Shown here in pieces: positions 8,394-17,830 of a stretch of 64,000 nt of DNA. A model generated the notes under the pieces. The model did not search any database, was not told the DNA's origin, and was given only the letters and a program-made list of their open reading frames with translations. The stretch comes from Glaciecola sp. UBA1851 (GTDB taxonomy: Bacteria > Pseudomonadota > Gammaproteobacteria > Enterobacterales > Alteromonadaceae), in the NCBI GenBank assembly GCA_002338515.1, contig DDIL01000080.1, positions 47,193 through 111,192 of the forward strand. The letters run 5' to 3'. The position numbers and the translations under genes are program-made. How positions within the stretch are numbered: the stretch's first letter is position 1; every line of letters begins with the position of its first letter.

Positions 8394-9494
8394 TTAACGG
8401 AATGAACGCGTATCGACTGAACGTAGCATCTGTCTCTGGATAGTTTTTGTTCGTTCAGAAATCGCATAATAACCATTTTCTGACACAATAGATTGCCCTT
8501 CGTCAGATAACACAAATTTTAAAAAAGTACGCTCTAACGTCCCCAAAGGCTTATCTGGTGGTTTGTTTGCAATAATGTATAGAAATCGTGTGAAGGGGTA
8601 CTGTTTTTCCCTTAAATTTTCAGGTGTAGGTAAATAAAAATCTGAATTATTTATAGAGATGCCTAGCGCTTTTACATTTGCATTTTTATAACCTAACGCT
8701 GCGTATCCAATTCCACCTACGCTAGAAGCTACGCTTTGCACGACAGAGGCAGAACTAGGCATTTCGTTCACGCGTTTTGAGTAGTCGCCATTGCATAAGC
8801 CAATTTGTTTAAATAAATCATATGTGCCTGAGGCCGAATTTCTTCCGTATAATTGAATATTTTGGGATTCACCAAATTTTGTCACACCTATATCATTCCA
8901 AACCTCAATATCTTTTTCCCCACCACAAAACCTTGTTACTGAGAACAACGAATCTACCTCGCGCAAGGTTAATCCGCGAATAGGATTGTTCCTTTCAACG
9001 TAAATAGCAATAGCATCTATTGCGACAATAAAGGTGGTAGGTTCATAGCCATGAACTCGAGTAAAAGCATCAATTTCTTGTGCAGTCAATAACCTAGACA
9101 TAGGCCCAATGGAAGCGGTACCTTGAGTTAATGCTTGACTCGCTGTTGCAGAACCGCTCGCTTGAATTTGAAATTTAACATGAGGATAGAGCTCTTGAAA
9201 TCTTTGTGCCCAAATAGCCATTAAACCGGCTAACGTGTCTGAACCTATTGAGGTTATTGTTCCATAAACACCTGGCGTAGAGCGATAATCATAGTCCATT
9301 GGCACAACATCATTCAACTTTGATTGATTAATTGCGTTCGTATTTGATTGTCCATTGCCATTAGGTGATAAAGCTGTGAAAAAAATAACGAATATTATGC
9401 TACAAAGTCTTTTGCATTTTATGCCTAAAAGAAGCGTTATTAACCGAGTTAACGCAAACGTTTTGGCTAACATAAACTTAGTCATCCACTTCAT
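8394..9494 (-). CDS. pstS: PstS-like phosphate-binding protein
   Basis: Up to 366 residues with an N-terminal hydrophobic export signal (~26-50). The start is uncertain: Met1, Met4 and Met8 are all possible; the first overlaps the end of phoR by 17 bases. The mature part is a PBP-like fold of the PstS family: IGSDTLAG near residue 82, QASGSATASQAL, and GRNSASGTYDLFK in the second lobe, where PstS binds phosphate through Ser/Thr/Asp/Arg residues. It would bind periplasmic phosphate for a PstCAB transporter, but no pstC, pstA or pstB is in this window, so it may serve a distant transporter, sense phosphate, or act as a starvation-induced paralogue. Translational coupling to phoR places it in the phoB operon. 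Confidence 0.85.
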   Translation of the reverse strand: MKWMTKFMLAKTFALTRLITLLLGIKCKRLCSIIFVIFFTALSPNGNGQSNTNAINQSKLNDVVPMDYDYRSTPGVYGTITSIGSDTLAGLMAIWAQRFQELYPHVKFQIQASGSATASQALTQGTASIGPMSRLLTAQEIDAFTRVHGYEPTTFIVAIDAIAIYVERNNPIRGLTLREVDSLFSVTRFCGGEKDIEVWNDIGVTKFGESQNIQLYGRNSASGTYDLFKQIGLCNGDYSKRVNEMPSSASVVQSVASSVGGIGYAALGYKNANVKALGISINNSDFYLPTPENLREKQYPFTRFLYIIANKPPDKPLGTLERTFLKFVLSDEGQSIVSENGYYAISERTKTIQRQMLRSVDTRSFR

Positions 9495-10788
9495 TTGTAA
9501 TCAATTCTTCCGGTATTTTAAATGAGAACACGCTACCGTTTCCTACCCCGGACTTAACGTCTAAACTGGTATTATGATGATGTAGAACGTGTTTAACAAT
9601 TGAAAGGCCTAATCCAGAACCACCGGTTTTGCGTGATCTTGCCTTGTCAACTCTGTAAAAACGCTCAGTCAATCTTCTAATATGCTTATCTTCTATTCCA
9701 TCACCGTTATCTGTGACTGAAAATTCCGCTACATTTGCAACCCTTTTCCACTCAACCTTTATTTTACCTGCATCTGGCGTGTAGTGAATCGCGTTAAATA
9801 CTAAATTTGAACAGGCACTACGAAGTTCAGTTTCTACACCATAGATCATCAGTTCTTTATCTATTTGAAAAACTATTTTGTGTTGCTTGTTTTTATTCAA
9901 CGCATTTGCTTCAAGCTCTACCTGATTAAGCATTTTCGGCATATCAACTACGTTTTCAAAAATTCTATCTGATGAAGACTCTATGCGCGATAATATTAAC
10001 AAATCTTCAATTAACGTCTGCATGCGTTTTGTTTGTGAGCCCATTTCAGACAGCGCTTTTTTCATGATAGGTGAACTATCATCAGTTGTTGTATCTAACA
10101 CCTCTAAATAACCATTTATTACCGTTAAAGGCGTTTTTAATTCATGCGATACGTTGGCCACAAAGTCTTTACGCATTTCTTCTAACTGAGACACTCTAGA
10201 CACATCTCGAATTATCAAAAGTAGTTGGTCTTCACCATATTCCATTACGCGATATTCAAAAATTTTATTAGGATTAGTTGGCGCAGGGATTTCTATTGGA
10301 TGTTGATAGTCGCCTTCATGCAAAAACTCGATGAACATTGGATGCCGAATTAGGTTATCAATTCGTCGCCCGTTATCATCAGGCCATTTCAGCCCCAGCT
10401 CTATTCTTGCATTTTTGTTACACCACATTATTCTGGCTTGCTTATCAATGACTACAATAGCATCGGGCAGCGCCTCTGATCCCTCTCTAAAACGCTTAAT
10501 TAGCTCGCCAAGATTTTTTCTTTTTGTTCGATTTCGTCTTTGTAGGTAGTACACACCTTCATAAATATGATGCCATATTCCAGACGCTTGTGGTGGTGTC
10601 ATGGCCCGGCTTTGCCAAAGCCATTTCGTGAGTCGATATAAATGGAAATAGTTAAAACCTACTAATACCACAAATGCAATTAATAACGTAAACAATAGCT
10701 GGTCAATAAATAGCCCGAATACCACAACAGTAAGAATATAAATACATATTCTAAGCAGTGTTCTGGACCATGATTGTGGATAATACAT
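9478..10788 (-). CDS. phoR: Phosphate regulon sensor histidine kinase PhoR
   Basis: 436 residues, matching the family. Two membrane segments at ~10-28 and ~30-46, no large periplasmic domain, a PAS domain at ~103-195, HisKA domain with phospho-accepting His215 in SHELKTP, and a HATPase domain with the DNGDGIE and TGGSGLGL nucleotide-binding motifs. PhoR phosphorylates PhoB when phosphate is scarce and dephosphorylates it when phosphate is plentiful. The gene starts 30 bases after phoB and overlaps the next gene, pstS, so it is expressed from the phoB promoter. Confidence 0.95.
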   Translation of the reverse strand: MYYPQSWSRTLLRICIYILTVVVFGLFIDQLLFTLLIAFVVLVGFNYFHLYRLTKWLWQSRAMTPPQASGIWHHIYEGVYYLQRRNRTKRKNLGELIKRFREGSEALPDAIVVIDKQARIMWCNKNARIELGLKWPDDNGRRIDNLIRHPMFIEFLHEGDYQHPIEIPAPTNPNKIFEYRVMEYGEDQLLLIIRDVSRVSQLEEMRKDFVANVSHELKTPLTVINGYLEVLDTTTDDSSPIMKKALSEMGSQTKRMQTLIEDLLILSRIESSSDRIFENVVDMPKMLNQVELEANALNKNKQHKIVFQIDKELMIYGVETELRSACSNLVFNAIHYTPDAGKIKVEWKRVANVAEFSVTDNGDGIEDKHIRRLTERFYRVDKARSRKTGGSGLGLSIVKHVLHHHNTSLDVKSGVGNGSVFSFKIPEELITNEVDD

Positions 10789-10818
10789 TAGCGCTATGTA
10801 CTTCTAGTCATTAATAAC

Positions 10819-11508
10819 CTAGCTTTTAACTGAGAACCGATAACCTGATCCTCGAACCGTTTGTATCATTGTATCATGGCCATTAGCAGAAATAGCCTTT
10901 CGTAAACGCCTAATGTGCACATCTACCGTTCTGTCTTCAACATATACATTAGTGCCCCATACGTTATCTAACAACTGTTCTCGGCTGTACACACGCTCAG
11001 GATGAGTCATGAAAAAGTGTAATAATTTAAACTCGGTAGGACCCATATCGATAGGCTCTTCATTACTGGTGACTCGATGGGAAACAGGTTCAAGTACTAA
11101 TCCACTGAATTCAATTGGCTCTTCTTTTGAAGTGGGCGTTACACGGCGCATAACTGCTTTAATACGCGCTACCAACTCTTTCGGTGAAAACGGTTTAGTG
11201 ACGTAGTCGTCAGCTCCCGCCTCTAGCCCTCTAATTTTGTCATCTTCTTCACTTCTTGCGGTTAACATAATAACCGGGATTTCTTTTGCAAATTCATGTT
11301 GTTTTAGCTTTTTAGCCAATTGCACACCACTGCCGCCCGGTAACATCCAGTCTAGTAAAATCAGGTCTGGATAAGGCTCTTTTATTTTTTCTAAGCCTAC
11401 ATCATAATCTTCTGCTTCAACCACATTGAATCCAGATTGTTCTAAAACGAAACTTAACATATCTCTAATCGGCGCTTCGTCTTCAACTAATAAGATAGTA
11501 CGTGACAT
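10819..11508 (-). CDS. phoB: Phosphate regulon response regulator PhoB
   Basis: 229 residues from the chosen start at 11508 (MSRTILLVEDE), the normal PhoB length and start. The open frame extends upstream to 11595, but the extra residues are not part of the family, would run through the Pho box and have no ribosome-binding site. Receiver domain ~1-120 with acidic pocket ED (10-11), phosphorylated Asp53 (LLLDWMLPGG) and Lys in VTKPFSP; OmpR/PhoB winged-helix DNA-binding domain ~130-229 with DRTVDVHIRRLRK and TVRGSGYRF. Phosphorylated PhoB binds Pho boxes and recruits RNA polymerase. A Pho box just upstream implies autoactivation. Confidence 0.96.
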   Translation of the reverse strand: MSRTILLVEDEAPIRDMLSFVLEQSGFNVVEAEDYDVGLEKIKEPYPDLILLDWMLPGGSGVQLAKKLKQHEFAKEIPVIMLTARSEEDDKIRGLEAGADDYVTKPFSPKELVARIKAVMRRVTPTSKEEPIEFSGLVLEPVSHRVTSNEEPIDMGPTEFKLLHFFMTHPERVYSREQLLDNVWGTNVYVEDRTVDVHIRRLRKAISANGHDTMIQTVRGSGYRFSVKS

Positions 11509-11558
11509 TTTCTTTTTTACTCGTGACATAAATTTTGACCGTATTATTAGAGCGATGT

Positions 11559-11576
11559 GTGACAGTTTTATGAAAC
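11559..11576 (-). promoter_or_regulatory. Pho box before phoB
   Basis: Minus-strand GTTTCATAAAACTGTCAC matches the Pho box consensus at 16 of 18 positions. It ends 50 bases before the phoB start codon and is followed about 10 bases later by the -10-like AATAAT. This fits autoregulation of phoB-phoR-pstS. Confidence 0.85.
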
Positions 11577-11709
11577 ATATAACAAAATATGTCAAGTAAT
11601 GAATTATTTATGACAATTGTATGAATTGAGCTTTGCTTAAATGTTTTGCCGTTGCTATGCTCTTTCGCCCCATTTTTCAAATTTTAAAATTAATCAAAAA
11701 GCGAATATT

Positions 11710-12603
11710 ATGTGGTTCAAAAACCTTAAGTTATACCGATTTACCAGTGAATTCAAAATCGATGATGAAACATTACAAACCATGTTAGAGTCTATGACTT
11801 TTCATCCATGCTCATCACAAGAAACCGCTAGTATGGGTTTCGTTAGCCCTATTCCCAAAGCGGAAAACCTTTATCACAAGGCGAACTTAGATTATTTGTT
11901 TTGTTTGAAACGCGAACAAAAACTGTTACCAGCAAGCGTAGTGAATTCAGAACTGTCCTTAAAAATAGGTGAAATAGAATTAGATACCGGTAGCCCTGTT
12001 CCTAAAAAAGCACAAAAAGATCTAAAAGAAGAGATTACACAACGACTCTTGCCCCGGGCATTTAGCAAGTTTGGGCATACACAAGGCTTTATATCGATTG
12101 ATCAACAAATATTAATTGTGGATGCGTCGTCTGATTCTAGTGCAGAAGTATTTCTTGCTTGCTTGCGAAAAGCATTAGGTAGCTTACCTGTTGTTCCTTT
12201 AGCTAAATCTCAGCAACAACAAGTACTAACAAATTGGGTAGTCGATAAAACACCTGCACCTTTTGAATTAATGGACGAAGCTGAGTTTCAGTCTAGCGCT
12301 GAAGATGGCGGAATTATTAGATGTAAGAAGCAAGAATTAAATGCAGATGAAGTTTTATCTCATATTGAAGCGGGTAAATTGGTTCACAAATTAGCAGTAA
12401 ACTATGATGAAAAACTGACTTGTATTATTGAAGATGACTTGTCTATTAAACGTTTAAAATTTACTGACATTGTAAAAGAACAAACCGAAGATATTCCAAA
12501 AGAAGAGGTTGCAGCAAAAATAGATGCTGACTTTGTTTTATTTGCTAATGAAACAAAAACCTTAGTTAAAGCACTTCAAGATGTATTTGAGTTATCTGAG
12601 TAA
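11710..12603 (+). CDS. rdgC: Recombination-associated protein RdgC
   Basis: 297 residues from the ATG at 11710 (MWFKNLKLYRFT), matching the ~300-residue RdgC family; the open frame reaches back to 11641 but the first 23 residues are not conserved. RdgC is a nucleoid-associated protein that forms a ring around DNA and limits RecA loading. Typical family blocks are visible, such as the FHPCSSQE.ASMGFVSP segment near residues 30-50 and LPRAFSKFGHTQGFIS near 115-130. It is divergent from phoB with about 200 bases between the chosen starts. Confidence 0.95.
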   Translation: MWFKNLKLYRFTSEFKIDDETLQTMLESMTFHPCSSQETASMGFVSPIPKAENLYHKANLDYLFCLKREQKLLPASVVNSELSLKIGEIELDTGSPVPKKAQKDLKEEITQRLLPRAFSKFGHTQGFISIDQQILIVDASSDSSAEVFLACLRKALGSLPVVPLAKSQQQQVLTNWVVDKTPAPFELMDEAEFQSSAEDGGIIRCKKQELNADEVLSHIEAGKLVHKLAVNYDEKLTCIIEDDLSIKRLKFTDIVKEQTEDIPKEEVAAKIDADFVLFANETKTLVKALQDVFELSE

Positions 12604-12790
12604 AGTGTATTTCGCTTGACGTTATTAACCTTTGTTAAGCGCTAAATTAAGGCCTGTTGAGCATTTGCACAAGTGTAATAATTAACGGGCCCTTATAAAA
12701 CCTGCAAAAAATGACTTTTGGCATATGTTGAGTGAGATGGCTAAACTGCTATTCTTAACTTAAGAATTGAAAAGCAGGTAATATAGTAAG

Positions 12791-13942
12791 ATGCCAAAAA
12801 TACAAATAACGTTGCAACAATGGTCGGCTATTGTAACTTGGGCGATTGTGTCAGGTTTCAGCTTGTACATTGTGTATGTGTCAGACAAATTTGATACATT
12901 TCATATCGTAGTAAGTACATTGCTATGTTGCTTATTTATTATCTTATGGCTTGTGCTGACGAGCGACGATATTTTTACGCATACTCAAAAAACTAGATTT
13001 ATTCTCTTAGCTGCACTTTTTATCAATATTATTGGTATTTACTTTTTTATTCCTGTCGCCTTTGTCGCCATCTTTATGGTTATATTTAGTTCTTGTTTGC
13101 TTTATTTTGTGAGTTTTAAAACCGCATTAATATTATCACCCTTTCTTGCCATCCCGCTTATCCTAATATACACATTTCATTGGGGTTACACCGACATGAT
13201 CATGACCGGTTTTCTATTTTGGACATTTAACTTGTTCGGTTTAGTTATGGTACATACCAGTGTAAAAGAAAGGGAAGCTAGATTAGAAGCTGAACTTGCC
13301 TCACGGCAACTAAAAGCCACACAAGGCTTACTCAATGAAGCGGTTAAACAGGGTGAGAGAGTCAGAATCGCGCGAAATATCCATGACTTATTAGGCCATC
13401 ACCTCACAGCACTTACTATCAATTTGCAAGTAGCAGCGCGCAAATCAAACGGTGAATCTAAAGAGAGTATTGAACAGTGCCATCAGCTAGCAAAACTACT
13501 ACTTAGTGATGTACGAGAAGCGGTAAGTGACATAAGAGATAAAAGTAAGATAGATTTACAAACAAGTATTCAGGATATGCTTATAAACCTTCCACATTTG
13601 AATGTGGAAATGAAGCTTGAACCACATCTTAAAATAGATGATATTCAGGTTGCTGATGCAATTATTAAAAGCATTCAAGAAACAATTACTAATACTATAA
13701 AGCATGCGAAGGGAGATACTATCAATATTAATATTAGCTCGGCTAATCAAAATAGCAATCAATCCAGCCAATTAAATATTGAGATTAGCAGTAACGGAAA
13801 ACTGCCTGAAAAGGTCATAATAGGCAATGGATTAACAGGTATTAAAGAACGTTTCTTGGCATTAGGTGGAAGCGCCAGTTTTACAATTAAAAATACTCTC
13901 TTTTATACACATCTAACCGTACCGGTAGCAGAAAATGATTAA
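12791..13942 (+). CDS. Membrane sensor histidine kinase, NarL/DesK type
   Basis: 383 residues. The N-terminal ~155 residues hold about five hydrophobic membrane segments (roughly 12-30, 38-57, 68-103, 108-128, 138-155) with no large external domain. A short coiled coil leads to a HisKA_3 domain with phospho-accepting His198 (ARNIHDLLGHHLTAL) and a HATPase domain with the N box (QETITNTIKHAKG) and a GNGLTGIKERF G box. This layout is that of DesK-like kinases, which can sense membrane state, but the signal here is unknown. The next gene overlaps by 8 bases and encodes its response regulator. No fatty-acid desaturase or ABC transporter gene lies alongside to indicate the target. Confidence 0.85.
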   Translation: MPKIQITLQQWSAIVTWAIVSGFSLYIVYVSDKFDTFHIVVSTLLCCLFIILWLVLTSDDIFTHTQKTRFILLAALFINIIGIYFFIPVAFVAIFMVIFSSCLLYFVSFKTALILSPFLAIPLILIYTFHWGYTDMIMTGFLFWTFNLFGLVMVHTSVKEREARLEAELASRQLKATQGLLNEAVKQGERVRIARNIHDLLGHHLTALTINLQVAARKSNGESKESIEQCHQLAKLLLSDVREAVSDIRDKSKIDLQTSIQDMLINLPHLNVEMKLEPHLKIDDIQVADAIIKSIQETITNTIKHAKGDTININISSANQNSNQSSQLNIEISSNGKLPEKVIIGNGLTGIKERFLALGGSASFTIKNTLFYTHLTVPVAEND

Positions 13943-14582
13943 CGTAATTTTAGTAGATGATCAAACACTTGTGAGGCAAGGAATTAAAAGTCTTTTGTCA
14001 TTATCTGACCAAGTTAACGTTATTGCAGAAGCAGAAAATGGTGAATTAGCCGTTGACCTGATTAAAAGTAGATTAAATGAAGTTGATGTTGTGCTTATGG
14101 ACATACGAATGCCTAAAATGACAGGTATTCAAGCACTAGCAGAGTTAAAGCAAAAAGAAATAAATATACCTGTAATTATGCTCACAACCTTTGATGATCA
14201 TGAGTCGGTAATGCAAGCAATTAAAACCGGTGCCAAAGGGTATTTATTAAAAGATGTATCACTTGAAACTTTAGTAGACAGTATTCAAACAGTAAAAAGT
14301 GGTGAAACACTCATTCAACCAGCTATCACTGAAAGACTCATTCAAGGCCTTCAAGGACAAAAAGGCGAGTTTGAAGCTGCCGAATTACCAGAGCCACTAA
14401 GCAAAAGAGAAACTGAAATTCTGCGATTAATGGCAGCAGGATGCTCTAACAAAGAAATAGCCGATAGCTTGTTTAAATCAGAAGGGACAATTAAAAATCA
14501 AGTGTCTAGCATACTTGGTAAGCTGGGTGTTAGAGACCGAACTAGAGCAGTGCTAAAAGCCATAGAAGCTGGCATGATATAA
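13935..14582 (+). CDS. LuxR/NarL-family response regulator
   Basis: 215 residues. Receiver domain ~1-120 with acidic pair Asp8-Asp9, phospho-acceptor Asp56 (VVLMDIRMP), Thr in MLTTFDD and Lys in YLLKD; C-terminal LuxR helix-turn-helix ~150-210 (LSKRETEILRLMAAG, SNKEIADSL, EGTIKNQVSSILGKL). It overlaps the kinase gene by 8 bases, so the two are translationally coupled and form a cognate pair. Targets are not evident. The gene ends about 20 bases from the 3' end of rnpB, which is transcribed toward it. Confidence 0.9.
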   Translation: MINVILVDDQTLVRQGIKSLLSLSDQVNVIAEAENGELAVDLIKSRLNEVDVVLMDIRMPKMTGIQALAELKQKEINIPVIMLTTFDDHESVMQAIKTGAKGYLLKDVSLETLVDSIQTVKSGETLIQPAITERLIQGLQGQKGEFEAAELPEPLSKRETEILRLMAAGCSNKEIADSLFKSEGTIKNQVSSILGKLGVRDRTRAVLKAIEAGMI

Positions 14583-14600
14583 CGTCTTTTGTAAAAGTAT

Positions 14601-14963
<363 letters not shown>

Positions 14964-14971
14964 ACGGCAGG

Positions 14972-15000
14972 AGTATAATCTATTCTAGCTATAGTATGAA
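14972..15000 (-). promoter_or_regulatory. Promoter of rnpB
   Basis: On the minus strand, -35-like TTCATA (15000-14995) and -10 TATACT (14977-14972) are separated by 17 bases, and the -10 ends 8 bases before the inferred RNA 5' end. Confidence 0.65.
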
Positions 15001-15009
15001 CATTAATTA

Positions 15010-15726
15010 CTAAACATTTGCGTTATGATAGATATTTTGTACATCATCACAATCATTTAGCATGTCCATAAACTTTTCAAACATTGGCATATCGTCATCA
15101 TTGATGTCTTTGGTATCTTGAGGAACCCAGCTAATTTCTTCTATATCAAACTCAATTTCCTGAAAGCTTTCTATTAGCGCTGTTTTTGCTTTGAAAAACT
15201 CAGTATGAGGAACAAATACTGTAATTTGGTCGTCATCAAGTTCTACATCATTTACATCCACGTCTGCTTCTAAAAGGGCTTCAAACACTTCTTCATCATC
15301 ATTGCCTTTAAAAGTGAAAATAGCCAAATGATCAAACATAAAAGCAGCGGAGTTTTGTGCGCCTAGTTTACTGTCTGTTTTAGTAAAACAGTTACGTACA
15401 TCAGTAATAGTACGGTTTACATTATCAGTTAAGCAATCAACTATAACCATGCAACCACCTGGGCCAAATCCTTCATATCGAGCAGGAGCAAAATCTTCGC
15501 CTGCTCCACCTGCTGCTTTGTCAATTGCTTTGTCAATTACATGGGCGGGTACTTGGTCTTTTTTGGCTTTTTCAATTAACCTGCGTAATGACAAATTTGC
15601 ATCTGGGTCGGTACCACCGTTCTTGGCAATAACATAAATTTCTTTTCCATACTTCGAATACACTTTTGTTTTCGCAGCGGCTGTTTTAGCCATGGAAACT
15701 TTTCTTACTTCAAACTTTCTTCCCAT
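15010..15726 (-). CDS. YebC/PmpR (TACO1) family protein, YeeN-like
   Basis: 238 residues with the full three-domain YebC fold: N-terminal helical region with ATAAAKTKVYSKYGKEIY-type sequence, NLSLRRLIEKAKKDQVP (residues ~44-60), the GFGPGGCMVIVDCLTDN block (~85-102) and NSAAFMFDHLAIF. The N-terminus MGRKFEV is like E. coli YeeN rather than YebC, which starts MAGHSKW. Members were named transcriptional regulators, and recent work links the family to relief of ribosome stalling at proline stretches. The start is supported by an AAGAGA element upstream. Monocistronic between rnpB and zapE. Confidence 0.9.
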   Translation of the reverse strand: MGRKFEVRKVSMAKTAAAKTKVYSKYGKEIYVIAKNGGTDPDANLSLRRLIEKAKKDQVPAHVIDKAIDKAAGGAGEDFAPARYEGFGPGGCMVIVDCLTDNVNRTITDVRNCFTKTDSKLGAQNSAAFMFDHLAIFTFKGNDDEEVFEALLEADVDVNDVELDDDQITVFVPHTEFFKAKTALIESFQEIEFDIEEISWVPQDTKDINDDDMPMFEKFMDMLNDCDDVQNIYHNANV

Positions 15727-16014
15727 AAAATTCTCTTTATCACTATTTAATTAGTATTTTTTGTATGCGTATAATAATAACATTTAATCCATAACTGTTA
15801 ATACAAAAACCAATAAACATATGGTTTGCACAGCATAAATTGCCTTTTTTAGTATATTATTTAGTGTTATCGCTTAGCGATATTAGAAACATTTAAACTT
15901 TATTGTATGCTTTAGCGGCAAAATCCAACTGCCCTAGATATTCAGGTAACTCGAACAAACAACAAGGGATAACCTCAATTTGAGAGATTACACCCAATGA
16001 TTTCTATAAGTAAA

Positions 16015-17112
16015 TTAAGATAAATGTGGTAAAGACAAATATTCTCTAGACTGCATTTCTTGTAATCGGCTTAAGCAGCGTTGAAATTCAAAATTTAACC
16101 GCCCTTTTGTATATAACTCTTCCGCCGGCACATCAGCAGAAATGATTAATTTTACTTTTCTTTCGTAAAATTCATCAATCATCGCAATAAATCGTCTCGC
16201 TATATCATCTTTACTCTCATCCATTTGTGTCACATTTGCAAGCAACACGGTTTGAAACTCTTTACTCAATTCAATGTAATCTGTTTGCGAGCGGGGCCCA
16301 TCACACAAATCAAGAAATTCAAACATAATGACTGATTCTGCTTTTTTCATCGCGGGAATTTCGCGTCCTTCAATTTCAACCATTGTGTCTTCGTCATGAT
16401 GTTCAGCGACTAATTGTTGAAAATAGGTATCTAAATTTTTCTGAGCTTGTTTATCAAGTGGAAAATGATAAATTTCAGCTTGCTCTAAAGTACGCATTCT
16501 ATAATCGTTACCACTATCTACATTGACCACTCGAGTATGTTGATTAATTAAATCGATAGCGGGTAAAAACCTTGCTCGTTGCAATCCATTTTTATATAAG
16601 CCTTTTGGTTCAATATTGGAAGTAGCCACCAATACAATGCCTTCTTTGAATAAGGCTTGTATCAAAGTACCAAGAATCATCGCATCAGTAATATCTGATA
16701 CAAAAAATTCGTCAAAACAAATTATTTTTGTTTCACTGGCTATTTTTTTTGCGATTATTTGTAACGGGTCTTGTTGGTTATTTAGCTGTTTGAGCTCATT
16801 ATGAACGCGATGCATGAAACGATGGAAATGCACTCGCATTTTATTATTAAACGGCAAACATTCGTAAAATGTATCAACCAAATACGTTTTGCCGCGACCT
16901 ACGCCTCCCCAAAAATAGATCCCTTGGATAGAAGGTTGAGTTATTTTCTTACCAAACTTTGATTTAAGTGTAACTCGCCAAGTCCGCTTTTTCTTTGGTT
17001 GGGTTAATTCGTCATATAACCGCTGAAGTTCTTTTACTGCATTCTCTTGGGCAGGATCGTACTGAAAGTCTATTAACGATAAATCTTCTTGGTATTTTTC
17101 CCAAGGTGTCAT
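16015..17112 (-). CDS. zapE: Cell division ATPase ZapE (AFG1-like)
   Basis: 365 residues, close to the ~375 of E. coli ZapE. AAA-type core with Walker A GGVGRGKTYLVD (~residues 69-80), Walker B IICFDEFFVSD, the FHRFMHRVH segment typical of AFG1 proteins, and sensor region LVATSNIEP. ZapE associates with the Z-ring and affects FtsZ assembly under stress. It is read away from zapG and the degQ-degS genes, matching the common gammaproteobacterial neighbourhood. Confidence 0.95.
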   Translation of the reverse strand: MTPWEKYQEDLSLIDFQYDPAQENAVKELQRLYDELTQPKKKRTWRVTLKSKFGKKITQPSIQGIYFWGGVGRGKTYLVDTFYECLPFNNKMRVHFHRFMHRVHNELKQLNNQQDPLQIIAKKIASETKIICFDEFFVSDITDAMILGTLIQALFKEGIVLVATSNIEPKGLYKNGLQRARFLPAIDLINQHTRVVNVDSGNDYRMRTLEQAEIYHFPLDKQAQKNLDTYFQQLVAEHHDEDTMVEIEGREIPAMKKAESVIMFEFLDLCDGPRSQTDYIELSKEFQTVLLANVTQMDESKDDIARRFIAMIDEFYERKVKLIISADVPAEELYTKGRLNFEFQRCLSRLQEMQSREYLSLPHLS

Positions 17113-17300
17113 TGATAATCCTTTTTAACGAAAGCTAGGTTAAAATGAAAATTATACAAGGCTATAAGAAATATTGCTTTATTAATTAAGCGTATGCCTT
17201 TAAAACTTGCGCTAATACCAATAATAACGTAAATACTACTTGCAACTAGTGAGACTATAGTAAAAGATCATAAGCATACAAATATACACATGGAGACAGC

Positions 17301-17759
17301 ATGGACTTGATTACCTTAATATTGGGTGTTTTATTGGGCTTGGTTATAGGTGCAACAATAAGCGCACTATGGATGAACAAACTACTCAAAAATAAAGCCT
17401 CTAATGCTAAAAATACTGAATCCGAGCTTAAGGCATTACTTGCTGAGCAAGCAAAAAATCATGTTCATAGAAGCCGCTCTGGTCTTGAACAAATTCGTCG
17501 CGAAATAACTCACCTTTTAGATGACGTAGATAATTACGAAAAAGGACTCAGTGTGCCAAGTAATGATGACAACAGTAATACATTTTTTGGTGAACATGCA
17601 ACGGTGTTTTTACGTAATACTGAATTAGAAAAAAGTAAAAAAGAAGAAATAGTTAATACTGACAACCAACCTAAAGACTTTGCTAATAGTGGTTCAGGTG
17701 TGTTTGTAGGTTCAAGCATAAGTGAACAAGCTGAAAAAATAGAAAAATCTAATAATTAG
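17301..17759 (+). CDS. zapG: ZapG/YhcB (DUF1043) inner-membrane division protein
   Basis: 152 residues. One N-terminal membrane segment (~4-24, GVLLGLVIGATISALW), then a coiled-coil region with the family segment NHVHRSRSGLEQIRREITHLL and the hydrophilic FFGEHATVFLRN block. ZapG/YhcB is a membrane-anchored oligomeric protein linked to the divisome and envelope synthesis. A good GGAGA ribosome-binding site (17292-17296) precedes the ATG. It is divergent from zapE and precedes degQ by 71 bases, the usual order. Confidence 0.9.
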   Translation: MDLITLILGVLLGLVIGATISALWMNKLLKNKASNAKNTESELKALLAEQAKNHVHRSRSGLEQIRREITHLLDDVDNYEKGLSVPSNDDNSNTFFGEHATVFLRNTELEKSKKEEIVNTDNQPKDFANSGSGVFVGSSISEQAEKIEKSNN

Positions 17760-17830
17760 CTTGTGATATGAACCAATGCCCCTAAGTATAGGTCTGTATA
17801 AGGTACTATTATTTAGGAGTATTTAATTCA

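Noticed and set aside
12613..12641. Hairpin CGCTTGAC/GTTAAGCG after rdgC
   Set aside because: Eight pairs with one wobble, a 13-base loop and no T-run; too weak to call a terminator.
17772..17800. Possible sigma-E promoter (GAACCA ... TCTGTA) before degQ
   Set aside because: Both elements are weak matches and the spacer is 17 bases, so it cannot be separated from chance.
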